Assembly (NCBI GenBank): GCA_017383785.1
Contig: JAFNVD010000055.1
Span: 1-10,718, forward strand
DNA from: Peptococcaceae bacterium
GTDB lineage: Bacteria > Bacillota > Peptococcia > Peptococcales > Peptococcaceae
Direction: 5' to 3'
Length of the DNA: 10,718 nt
The notes under the pieces were generated by a model that was given only the letters and a program-made list of their open reading frames with translations, had not been told where the DNA came from and did no database searches. The position numbers and the translations under genes were made by a program. Positions 1 to 6,161 of the stretch are shown here, piece by piece. The stretch's first letter is position 1. Every line of letters begins with the position of its first letter.

Positions 1-538
1 AACCATCTGTCAATTTCATAATGTTGGCTTTGTGAATGGCCGTTACTTTCCGTTTGCCCATTTTTTCTGCATAGTCAAAAGCATATTTTACGATACGATC
101 ACTGGCATGTTTGGTGATAACTTTCGTAGCCTCTGCTCTGCCCTCATCTATCTGTTTCTCGATACCAATATATAGCCCCTCTGTATTTTCTCGTACAATG
201 GTCAAATCAATATTTTGGTACAGCGATTTCACACCTTCAAAGGAACGGAGCGGCCGCAAATTTACATACAAATCTAAGCGCTTGCGAATCTCTACATTCA
301 CACTGCGAAACCCTTTTCCGATTGGAGTAGCTGTAGGCCCTTTGAGTGCCGCACCATTGCGAGCAATACTGTCAAGCACCGCATCATCAATTGGTTTTCC
401 GTATTTATCGCAAGCCTCTGCCCCTGCTTCTTGCACATCCCAGTCTACATTGGCACCACTTGCCTCTACAATTGCTTTGGCGGAGGCAATTACCTCTTTG
501 CCGATGCCATCACCGTAGATTAATGTAATTGTTTGCAT
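1..538 (-). CDS. icd: NAD(P)-dependent isocitrate dehydrogenase, N-terminal part (cut by window edge)
   Basis: This is the first 179 residues of an isocitrate/isopropylmalate dehydrogenase family enzyme; the C-terminus lies beyond base 1. The reaction would be oxidative decarboxylation of isocitrate to 2-oxoglutarate in the cytoplasm. The N-terminal YGDGIGKEV (8-16) is the family's nucleotide-binding start. The segment SVNVEIRKRLDLYVNLRP (79-96) has the Ser/Asn/Arg pattern of isocitrate dehydrogenases, not the arginine-rich version of isopropylmalate dehydrogenases. It is followed by VRENTEGLY (115-123), with substrate-binding Arg116 and Tyr123, and by HKANIMKLTDG (169-179), with the catalytic lysine Lys170. 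The ATG start is set by AGGAG at 547-551, eight bases upstream. It follows aconitase by 76 bases with no recognisable promoter, so cotranscription is likely. Whether it uses NAD or NADP depends on residues outside the window; the short family type suggests NAD. A homoisocitrate or tartrate dehydrogenase is less likely given the aconitase neighbour. Confidence 0.9.
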   Translation of the reverse strand, partial: MQTITLIYGDGIGKEVIASAKAIVEASGANVDWDVQEAGAEACDKYGKPIDDAVLDSIARNGAALKGPTATPIGKGFRSVNVEIRKRLDLYVNLRPLRSFEGVKSLYQNIDLTIVRENTEGLYIGIEKQIDEGRAEATKVITKHASDRIVKYAFDYAEKMGKRKVTAIHKANIMKLTDG

Positions 539-560
539 ACTGTCATCTCCTAAAATAATT

Positions 561-598
561 CTGACCTACGGTCAGCGGTGCGCTGTAGACAGCGCACC
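561..598 (-). repeat. Two adjacent perfect hairpins between aconitase and isocitrate dehydrogenase
   Basis: Two inverted repeats lie one base apart. The first has arms 561-566 and 570-575 (CTGACC / GGTCAG) with a 3-base loop. The second has arms 577-586 and 589-598 (GGTGCGCTGT / ACAGCGCACC), perfect over 10 bp with only two bases between arms. It is GC-rich against AT-rich flanks. On the transcribed minus strand the structure lies between the aconitase stop and the dehydrogenase ribosome binding site. The bases that follow are AATTATTTT, not a clean T-run, so it is a poor intrinsic terminator. It could stabilise or process the mRNA, weaken read-through, or be a copy of a dispersed palindromic repeat. 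Confidence 0.75.
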
Positions 599-614
599 CT
601 ACAATACATATTAT

Positions 615-2537
615 TTATTTTTCATTTTTAATTGATGTTAACAGGCCACCGCCTAGCAGCAATGTTTCCTGTCTTTCGCCCAAATCAATATTTAACGCTA
701 TTTCTGCACCGGTGGTTTTATTCATCATTACCACATGTCCTGTCTTAATCTGTGCAATTAGATTGTCAAATGCCAATTCATCACCTTCATGGATGTTGTC
801 ATAATCAGCACCATCGGCAAAGGTCAACGGGATAATCCCATTATTCACTAGATTTTGCTTGTGAATACGAGCAAAGGATTTGGCTACTACTGCTTTTACA
901 CCCAAATACAGTGGAGCTAATGCTGCATGCTCACGGCTGGAACCTTGCCCGTAGTTTTCGCCGGCTACGATGATGCCGCCACCATTGGCTTTTGCTTTGG
1001 CAGGAAATTCTGCATCGCTCGGTGTCAAACAATAATCTGCTAAATGCGGAATGTTAGAACGATATGGCAGCAGTGAAGCATTCGAAGGCATGATATGATC
1101 TGTAGTAATATTATCTTCCAATACGGTCAGAACTTTTGCACAGAATGCATCCTGTACAGGTACTGCTACCGGCACTCCTTTGATATTTGGCCCTTTTACC
1201 AATGTTGTTTTGCCAATATACTCTTCATTAGGCGCAATAAGCAGATTATCGTCGATCTCAAACTGTTCAGGGACCTTTGCCTCAGCAAATGTCTCTATCC
1301 CACTTGGGTCAGCAATTACACCGGCAATGGCAGATGCAATGGCAGTTTCCGGACTTACCAAGTATACATCGGCAGATTTGGTGCCGCTTCGTCCATAAAA
1401 ATTACGATTAAACGTACGCAAGGACTTACCATTGTTGCATGGCGCCTGCCCCATACCAATACATGGTCCACAACCACATTCCAGTACACGGGCACCGGCC
1501 TCTAAAAAGATAGACAGCAGCCCATCATCAGCCAGGCGTTTCAGGATCTGACGAGACCCCGGGGAAATTACCAAAGAAATATTTTCGTTTACTTTCTTAC
1601 CTTTTAACAACATAGCACATTTGGCCAAATCCAGATAAGACGAATTGGTACAGCTGCCAATCGCCACTTGATGAATAGACTCTCCCGCCAATTGGCTCAC
1701 CGGCACTACATTATCTGGGCTATGAGGGCAAGCCGCTAATGGTACTAATGTATCTAAATTCACATGAATGGTTTTGCTATATACCGCATTTTCATCGGCA
1801 GATAATGGCTGATAGGCATCAGCTCTGCCCATGGATGCCAAAAATGCCTGTGTAATGTCATCACTTGGGAAGATAGAAGTAGTAGCACCTAATTCAGCAC
1901 CCATATTGGTGATAGTTGCACGTTCTGGTACACTTAAAGTTTTTACACCATCGCCGGTGTATTCATAAACTTTATTAACCCCGCCTTTTACGGTTTCCTG
2001 CTGTAATACATAGAGAATCACATCTTTAGCTGATACCCCTGCACGTAATTTTCCACTCAAACGCACCTCAATGACTTCCGGCATCTGAATATAATAACTG
2101 CGCCCCGCCATGGCTGCGGCCACATCCACACCGCCTGCGCCAATCGCCAGCATGCCTAAACCACCGGCAGTAGGTGTATGGCTGTCAGAGCCGATTAAGG
2201 TATCGCCCGGCACACCAAACCGTTCCAAATGTACTTGGTGGCAAATACCATTGCCCGGTTTAGAAAACCAGATTCCGTAATTTTTTGCGGCACTCTGAAT
2301 AAATAAATGGTCATCAAAGTTTTCAGGTCCTGCCTGCAGCATATTATGGTCAATATATGCTACGGATAGTTTAGTCTTTACACGGTCAATCTCCATTGCT
2401 TCCAACTCTAAATATGCCATGGTACCGGTAGAGTCCTGCGTTAAAGTCTGATCAATATGAATCCCTATCTCGGTTCCTGCTATCATTTCACCATCAGTCA
2501 TATGTGCTGCAATAATTTTTTCTGTTAAATTTGCCAC
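615..2537 (-). CDS. acn: Aconitate hydratase (aconitase, short 'Aquifex-type' family)
   Basis: This is a 640-residue [4Fe-4S] enzyme that interconverts citrate, cis-aconitate and isocitrate in the cytoplasm. The order of motifs is that of full aconitases. GSDSHTPTAGGLGM is at 116-129. GSCTNSS is at 294-300, with cluster ligand Cys296. CGCGPCIGMG is at 354-363, with ligands Cys356 and Cys359. The swivel domain starts near DNITTDHIMP (475-484), and GENYGQGSSREHAA (526-539) holds active-site Ser533/Ser534/Arg535. The length fits the short bacterial/Aquifex type of about 640-660 residues, not the 900-residue AcnA or AcnB. The start is taken as GTG at 2537, where AAGGA (2548-2552) sits 10 bases upstream and the protein begins VANLTEKIIAAH as in relatives. 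An in-frame ATG at 2600 would add 21 residues of non-aconitase character and lacks a good ribosome binding site. It is probably transcribed from the promoter at 2672-2700 together with icd. Homoaconitase or isopropylmalate dehydratase is unlikely, because those are normally two subunits or lack this linker. Confidence 0.95.
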   Translation of the reverse strand: MANLTEKIIAAHMTDGEMIAGTEIGIHIDQTLTQDSTGTMAYLELEAMEIDRVKTKLSVAYIDHNMLQAGPENFDDHLFIQSAAKNYGIWFSKPGNGICHQVHLERFGVPGDTLIGSDSHTPTAGGLGMLAIGAGGVDVAAAMAGRSYYIQMPEVIEVRLSGKLRAGVSAKDVILYVLQQETVKGGVNKVYEYTGDGVKTLSVPERATITNMGAELGATTSIFPSDDITQAFLASMGRADAYQPLSADENAVYSKTIHVNLDTLVPLAACPHSPDNVVPVSQLAGESIHQVAIGSCTNSSYLDLAKCAMLLKGKKVNENISLVISPGSRQILKRLADDGLLSIFLEAGARVLECGCGPCIGMGQAPCNNGKSLRTFNRNFYGRSGTKSADVYLVSPETAIASAIAGVIADPSGIETFAEAKVPEQFEIDDNLLIAPNEEYIGKTTLVKGPNIKGVPVAVPVQDAFCAKVLTVLEDNITTDHIMPSNASLLPYRSNIPHLADYCLTPSDAEFPAKAKANGGGIIVAGENYGQGSSREHAALAPLYLGVKAVVAKSFARIHKQNLVNNGIIPLTFADGADYDNIHEGDELAFDNLIAQIKTGHVVMMNKTTGAEIALNIDLGERQETLLLGGGLLTSIKNEK

Positions 2538-2547
2538 ATTCGTCACA

Positions 2548-2552
2548 TCCTT
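2548..2552 (-). promoter_or_regulatory. Ribosome binding site deciding the aconitase GTG start
   Basis: AAGGA lies 10 bases before the GTG at 2537. It overlaps or nearly touches another in-frame GTG at 2546, which rules that one out on spacing. The in-frame ATG at 2600 has no purine-rich site in front of it. Confidence 0.6.
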
Positions 2553-2617
2553 TTTATCTTCACTTGCATTGTAATGTATGAAAATGCATACAATATACAA
2601 AAGCCATTATACAAAGA

Positions 2618-2657
2618 TAGCGCCGAGAACACAGAACCACTCATGTTCTCGACGCTA
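2618..2657 (-). repeat. Long stem-loop in the aconitase leader
   Basis: Arms 2618-2631 and 2644-2657 pair over 14 bp with a 12-base loop. On the minus-strand RNA the only non-Watson-Crick pair is a G-U. If transcription starts near 2665, as the promoter predicts, this hairpin forms almost at the 5' end of the message. No T-run follows it, so it does not look like an intrinsic terminator of the upstream gene. It may protect the 5' end or bind a regulator. Confidence 0.7.
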
Positions 2658-2671
2658 CTTCGATTGTGTTT

Positions 2672-2700
2672 ATTATAAATGATTTTGCGACGTTTCACAA
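2672..2700 (-). promoter_or_regulatory. Sigma-A promoter for acn-icd
   Basis: The -35 box TTGTGA (2695-2700, four of six consensus bases) is separated by exactly 17 bases from a perfect -10 box TATAAT (2672-2677). Predicted initiation near 2665 gives a leader of about 128 bases ahead of the aconitase start. Confidence 0.65.
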
Positions 2701-2704
2701 GGCA

Positions 2705-2726
2705 TATACGGTATAAATACTGTATA
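2705..2726. promoter_or_regulatory. 22-base palindrome upstream of the acn promoter (possible operator)
   Basis: The arms TATACGGTAT (2705-2714) and ATACTGTATA (2717-2726) are reverse complements with one mismatch, separated by AA. The palindrome ends four bases upstream of the -35 box, a typical place for an activator or LysR/GntR-type regulator to bind. The regulator is not in the window, and the assignment rests on symmetry and position only. Confidence 0.45.
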
Positions 2727-2747
2727 CATGTTTCTTGTTCGCTCCCC

Positions 2748-3914
2748 TTAAAAGATTGTCTTGATAATATCCATCCCTGCAATAATAGTACCTAGGCTGC
2801 TGCCCAAGTTGGCCATAATTACAATCAGCAAAGTACGAATAAAACGGTTGTGGAAACAGCCTTTTATGCTAAAAATATCAGTGGAAATATTACTCACATC
2901 TTCTACTTTTGGTTTGCGTATATGTGCTTCCATCAGCCCTGCAAACCAACCGCAGGCCAACATTGGATTGAGAGACGATATTGGTGCTACCACAAAGGCA
3001 GTAATAATGCTGAGCGGATGCCCCAACATCAATGCTGTAAACAGCGCTGCCAGACTGCCATTCCACAAAATCCAGCTAGATACCATATCAATCCCGGTAT
3101 CAATATTCTGCAAAAAACCCCACGCAATCAACAATACAATGGCTACAGGAATACCCCAGCCAATCATTTTTCCTAATTTTCCGGCAGGAGGCACGTTGCT
3201 GATTTCCTCCATATCCTGTTCTTTAAAGATTTCTTCGGTAACACCGGCTACATGGGCACCACCCAGTACTGCCACCACTTTTTCACCCGGTGCGTTCTTG
3301 ATTTTATTGGCCAAATACTGGTCGCGTTCATGCAGCAGAATATCGCCTACTTTTGGGAACTCTTCCTGCATATTTTCCATGGCTGCTTCCAGCATATCTT
3401 TTTCAAGCATCTTGCTGATTTCTTCGTCAGTGATTTCACTCTGTTCATCATCGTCCAGTGCGAAGAATAGGTTTAGCAGTAAGTCAAACTTTTCTTTTAA
3501 ATTCATCTTACGCCAGATGCGCATAAATGTAGTCTGAATATTACGGTCGGCCAATACTAGATTTGCACCGATTTCCTCCGCAGACTGAATACCCTGCACC
3601 ATTTCCTGCCCAACATTGGTATCCAGTTGTTTCGCTAACTTTTTCTGATAAGAACTCAATACCAAATTGGCCAGCATAAATCCTACTTTGCCATCTTTGA
3701 TGACCTGTACCAAATCGGTTTCGGACCAGGCTTTCGGATTTTTCATATTATTATAACGATCTTCGTCCAGTTCTACACAAATACTGTCCGGCTGTTCACG
3801 ATCAATGACTTCCTTTACCAACTCAGCACTTGCTTTAGATACGTGTGCTGTGGCAATCAGGATTAATTCTTTTTCGTTATATTTCACACGGGTGATATGT
3901 TCTTCCGTTGTCAT
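2748..3914 (-). CDS. TraB/PrgY-type (TraB domain) integral membrane protein
   Basis: This 388-residue protein has a soluble N-terminal TraB domain and a membrane C-terminus. The family signatures are ATAHVSKAS (21-29, His24), ICVELDEDRYNNM (45-57, Glu48), HERDQYLA (195-202) and VLGGAHVAGV (216-225, His221). These conserved His/Glu positions are those the family shares with the Tiki/erythromycin-esterase-like fold, in which metal-dependent peptidase activity has been shown for the Tiki animal members. Hydrophobic segments near 252-268, 285-299, 301-322 and 357-381 suggest about four membrane helices. Enterococcal PrgY/TraB members reduce export of a host peptide pheromone, but chromosomal copies such as this are widespread and of unknown role. 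The ATG at 3914 is chosen because GAGG (3922-3925) precedes it and the family N-terminus begins a few residues later. A longer reading from 4028 would start inside the tctA terminator. It has its own promoter and lies between the tct and acn-icd units. Confidence 0.88.
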   Translation of the reverse strand: MTTEEHITRVKYNEKELILIATAHVSKASAELVKEVIDREQPDSICVELDEDRYNNMKNPKAWSETDLVQVIKDGKVGFMLANLVLSSYQKKLAKQLDTNVGQEMVQGIQSAEEIGANLVLADRNIQTTFMRIWRKMNLKEKFDLLLNLFFALDDDEQSEITDEEISKMLEKDMLEAAMENMQEEFPKVGDILLHERDQYLANKIKNAPGEKVVAVLGGAHVAGVTEEIFKEQDMEEISNVPPAGKLGKMIGWGIPVAIVLLIAWGFLQNIDTGIDMVSSWILWNGSLAALFTALMLGHPLSIITAFVVAPISSLNPMLACGWFAGLMEAHIRKPKVEDVSNISTDIFSIKGCFHNRFIRTLLIVIMANLGSSLGTIIAGMDIIKTIF

Positions 3915-3936
3915 GTATTTCCCTCTTTTCGCATTT

Positions 3937-3951
3937 CGTATGCAACATACG
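3937..3951. promoter_or_regulatory. Perfect palindrome at the predicted start of the traB-like transcript
   Basis: CGTATG (3937-3942) and CATACG (3946-3951) are perfect reverse complements around a 3-base centre. The dyad begins at or just after the predicted transcription start (about 3953), where a repressor could block initiation. A three-base loop also permits a small RNA hairpin. Confidence 0.4.
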
Positions 3952-3959
3952 TAAAGTTT

Positions 3960-3988
3960 ATTATAATCCTTTTCATCATTTCCTGCAA
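3960..3988 (-). promoter_or_regulatory. Promoter for the traB-like gene
   Basis: A perfect -10 box TATAAT (3960-3965) lies 17 bases downstream of a weak -35 box TTGCAG (3983-3988). The -35 region abuts the T-run of the tctA terminator, a compact arrangement in which the next unit starts right after the previous one ends. Confidence 0.5.
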
Positions 3989-3989
3989 C

Positions 3990-4025
3990 AAAAAAACTGA
4001 AGCAATAGATACCTATCGCTTCAGT
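3990..4025 (-). terminator. Intrinsic terminator of the tctCBA operon
   Basis: On the minus strand, arms 4013-4025 and 3996-4008 pair over 13 bp (with one G-U) around a 4-base loop. They are followed at once by seven T residues (3996-3990). It lies 38 bases past the tctA stop and separates the transporter operon from the traB-like gene. Confidence 0.9.
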
Positions 4026-4062
4026 CAAAGCTATCTTTTTATATTGTGTTACTTATATAATG

Positions 4063-5595
4063 TTACGCTTCCGCTTCAGCCTCAGCATCTGCCAATGTGG
4101 TACCGGACACTTTCTTCTCAAACATGTTCATCAACAGAGGAGAGAAAATACCCACTATGCACAGTGCAATCAGTACCAGACATACCGGAGAACCAACCAG
4201 AACACTCAAGTCACCCTGAGAAGCACGTAATGCATTGCGCAGACCTTTTTCACCGATTGGCCCTAAAATCAGCGCCAATACCACTGCAGCAGTGTTGAGG
4301 TCAAATTTACGCATCGCATAGCCCAGTAAGCCAAAGATAAACATTACGATAACATCATTAAAGTTTCTATGGATTGCATAGGACCCTACTACGCACAATA
4401 CTGTAACACAAGGAATCAAGATTGCATCAGACAGACGAGAAATCTGTGCGAACGCACGACACCCCAGCATACCGATTGCCAGCATTGCAAACTGCACCAG
4501 TACAAAACCCGCAAAGAAAGTATAGGTCATCCCTGCGTGGGTAGTAAACAATTCAGGACCAGGCTGTAAACCTTGGATAATCAAGCCACCCATCAGAACT
4601 GCTGTTACAGATTCCCCCGGAATCCCTAATGTTAATGTAGGAATCAAAGAACCACCGGTAACGGCATTATTAGCAGCTTCAGACCCGGCTACCCCTTCGA
4701 TTGCACCTTTCCCAAACTGTTCTTTGTTTTTGGAGAAAGATTTTGCGTTATTATACCCCATAAAGCAAGCAATAGAAGCACCTGCCCCAGGCAGAATCCC
4801 AACAATATTACCAATCAGCCAGGAACGAATAATCGTAGGACGAATCATCTTGCGTTCTTCTTTGGTCAACGCAATTTTATCAGTAAATTTCGCCGCTTTG
4901 GCACGTTCTACAATTTTTTTCTCAGCTAAAATAAATACCTGAGACATAGAGAACAAACCAATCAACGCACAAGTTACATTAACACCTTCTGCTAAGAATG
5001 CATGGCCAAACATAAAACGCTGCGTACCGGTAATTGGGTCCAGACCAATGGTAGAAATCAACAGACCCAAGGCACCAGACATCAAACCTTTGATCAAGGA
5101 TTTGCTCGCTACCCCGGCAATAACAGTCAAACCAAACAAGCTCAGCCAGAAATATTCGGCGGACATAAATTTCAGTGCCAACTGTGCCAACAGCGGAGCA
5201 AAGAAGTACAGAGAAATACAGCTTAACAACCCGCCCCAGAAAGAACTCCAGCAAGCAGTTGCCAATGCTTTCCCTGCTTTGCCCTGTAAGGTCATCTGAT
5301 AGCCTTCAATAGCTGTCGCTGCAGAAGCCGGAGTACCCGGTGTATGAATCAGAATCGCGGAAATAGAACCACCAAAAATTGCACCGCAATAAATGGCACC
5401 CAGCACAATCAAGCCTGTTTCAGGCTCCATAGTAAAGGTCAATGGCAGCATCAATGCAACACCCATTGCCGCAGACAAACCAGGCAAGCAACCGATAATA
5501 ATCCCCAGTGTTACACCAAAAATCATCATCAATAAATTCATCGGGAGCAAGGCATTTGCAAACCCAGCCGCCATCAACTGTAAAGTTTCAAACAT
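4063..5595 (-). CDS. tctA: Tripartite tricarboxylate transporter, large membrane subunit TctA
   Basis: This 510-residue protein has about 12 hydrophobic segments and matches the large, substrate-translocating subunit of the TTT family. It would import a tricarboxylate with the cation gradient, using TctB and the binding protein TctC. The TctA signatures appear in pairs, as expected from the family's internal duplication. GCLPGLSAAMG (35-45) resembles GILPGAGASIA (266-276). GGSISAILIHTPGTPASA (75-92) resembles GGSLIPTLTLGIPGESVTA (314-332), each with a membrane-breaking Pro-Gly. FGKGAIEGVAGSEAANNA (294-311) is another strong family block. The ATG lies 12 bases after the tctB stop and is preceded by a run of seven G residues (AAGGGGGGG), so it is translated in the same operon. 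The C-terminus ends in an unusual acidic AEAEAEA tail. The exact substrate (citrate, aconitate, tricarballylate or another carboxylate) cannot be read from the sequence, but the aconitase and isocitrate dehydrogenase nearby favour citrate or aconitate. Confidence 0.96.
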   Translation of the reverse strand: MFETLQLMAAGFANALLPMNLLMMIFGVTLGIIIGCLPGLSAAMGVALMLPLTFTMEPETGLIVLGAIYCGAIFGGSISAILIHTPGTPASAATAIEGYQMTLQGKAGKALATACWSSFWGGLLSCISLYFFAPLLAQLALKFMSAEYFWLSLFGLTVIAGVASKSLIKGLMSGALGLLISTIGLDPITGTQRFMFGHAFLAEGVNVTCALIGLFSMSQVFILAEKKIVERAKAAKFTDKIALTKEERKMIRPTIIRSWLIGNIVGILPGAGASIACFMGYNNAKSFSKNKEQFGKGAIEGVAGSEAANNAVTGGSLIPTLTLGIPGESVTAVLMGGLIIQGLQPGPELFTTHAGMTYTFFAGFVLVQFAMLAIGMLGCRAFAQISRLSDAILIPCVTVLCVVGSYAIHRNFNDVIVMFIFGLLGYAMRKFDLNTAAVVLALILGPIGEKGLRNALRASQGDLSVLVGSPVCLVLIALCIVGIFSPLLMNMFEKKVSGTTLADAEAEAEA

Positions 5596-5607
5596 CTTGT
5601 CCCCCCC

Positions 5608-6057
5608 TTAGAATAACAGCCCAGCAGGCAATTTTACACCCAGGAACTGTACAAATGCGAAATATACCAATAAGTTAATTGCTACCACAGCAATCAAAGT
5701 ATGCACCTTTGGCACACCCAGAAAGGTCAGCGCTGCAAGCATAAATACAATGGTAGCGACAAAAAAGCCTAAAAACTTCATCAACAAAAGATATACAATA
5801 ACCATTGCCAAGCATACAAAGAACTGTACAATCTGGAATCCGTCAAATACTTTGTCTACACCGCTTTCTACACCATGTTTTTTTGCATTCATAAGCATCT
5901 GCAATAAATACAGTGTAGTCAACCCAAACAGCAATACGATAGTAAATCTCGGATAAGTCTGGCTATTGGCTTGTAACTGCAGCATATGTACATAGAAGAA
6001 TGCACAGATGGCATACATGAATACCACAACACCAATATCCGTTTTCTTCATCTTCAA
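5608..6057 (-). CDS. tctB: Tripartite tricarboxylate transporter, small membrane subunit TctB
   Basis: This 149-residue, four-helix membrane protein is the poorly conserved small subunit of the TTT transporter. Hydrophobic stretches lie near residues 8-28, 36-56, 76-110 (probably two helices split at about 93) and 116-140. The length is typical for TctB. Identification rests on size, topology and position between tctC and tctA, more than on motifs. The start is taken as TTG at 6057, because GGAGG at 6067-6071 lies nine bases upstream. The in-frame ATG at 6051 would be 15 bases from it and would remove only two residues. No promoter is seen upstream, so expression should depend on read-through of the hairpin at 6087-6116. 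Confidence 0.88.
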   Translation of the reverse strand: MKMKKTDIGVVVFMYAICAFFYVHMLQLQANSQTYPRFTIVLLFGLTTLYLLQMLMNAKKHGVESGVDKVFDGFQIVQFFVCLAMVIVYLLLMKFLGFFVATIVFMLAALTFLGVPKVHTLIAVVAINLLVYFAFVQFLGVKLPAGLLF

Positions 6058-6066
6058 GTATATCGC

Positions 6067-6071
6067 CCTCC
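6067..6071 (-). promoter_or_regulatory. Ribosome binding site favouring the tctB TTG start
   Basis: GGAGG stands nine bases from TTG (6057) but 15 from the ATG at 6051. On spacing, the rare TTG start is the better choice. Confidence 0.6.
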
Positions 6072-6086
6072 TTCACCATCTATCAC

Positions 6087-6116
6087 AAAAAAGAAGGGCA
6101 GTGGCACTGCCCTTCT
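6087..6116 (-). terminator. Intercistronic terminator/attenuator between tctC and tctB
   Basis: On the minus strand, GAAGGGCAGTG and CACTGCCCTTC (arms 6093-6103 and 6105-6115, extended by an A-T pair) form an 11-12 bp, GC-rich stem with a very tight loop, followed by six T residues (6092-6087). It has all the marks of an intrinsic terminator yet lies inside the operon, 45 bases past the tctC stop. The likely effect is partial termination, giving much more of the soluble binding protein than of the membrane subunits. The hairpin also protects the 3' end of a tctC-only message. Confidence 0.88.
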
Positions 6117-6161
6117 CTTATTTTACTCAAAAATATCGCAAAATTTGTTAAACGATTCTGA

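Noticed and set aside
111..518. A 135-codon plus-strand open frame
   Set aside because: It lies entirely antisense to the isocitrate dehydrogenase, whose motifs are unambiguous.
2606..2611. A second TATAAT close to the aconitase start, as an alternative promoter
   Set aside because: The -35 region at 17 bases reads CTGTGT, a poor match. The promoter at 2672-2700 is better. It remains only as an alternative in the hairpin finding.
2543..2782. A 79-codon open frame on the minus strand spanning the acn upstream region
   Set aside because: It covers the acn promoter, palindrome and leader hairpin, overlaps the end of the traB-like gene, has no ribosome binding site worth the name, and shows no recognisable protein character.
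2761..3537. A 258-codon open frame on the plus strand
   Set aside because: It is the antisense of the traB-like gene, which has clear family motifs. The plus-strand translation is low in recognisable features and has no ribosome binding site support.
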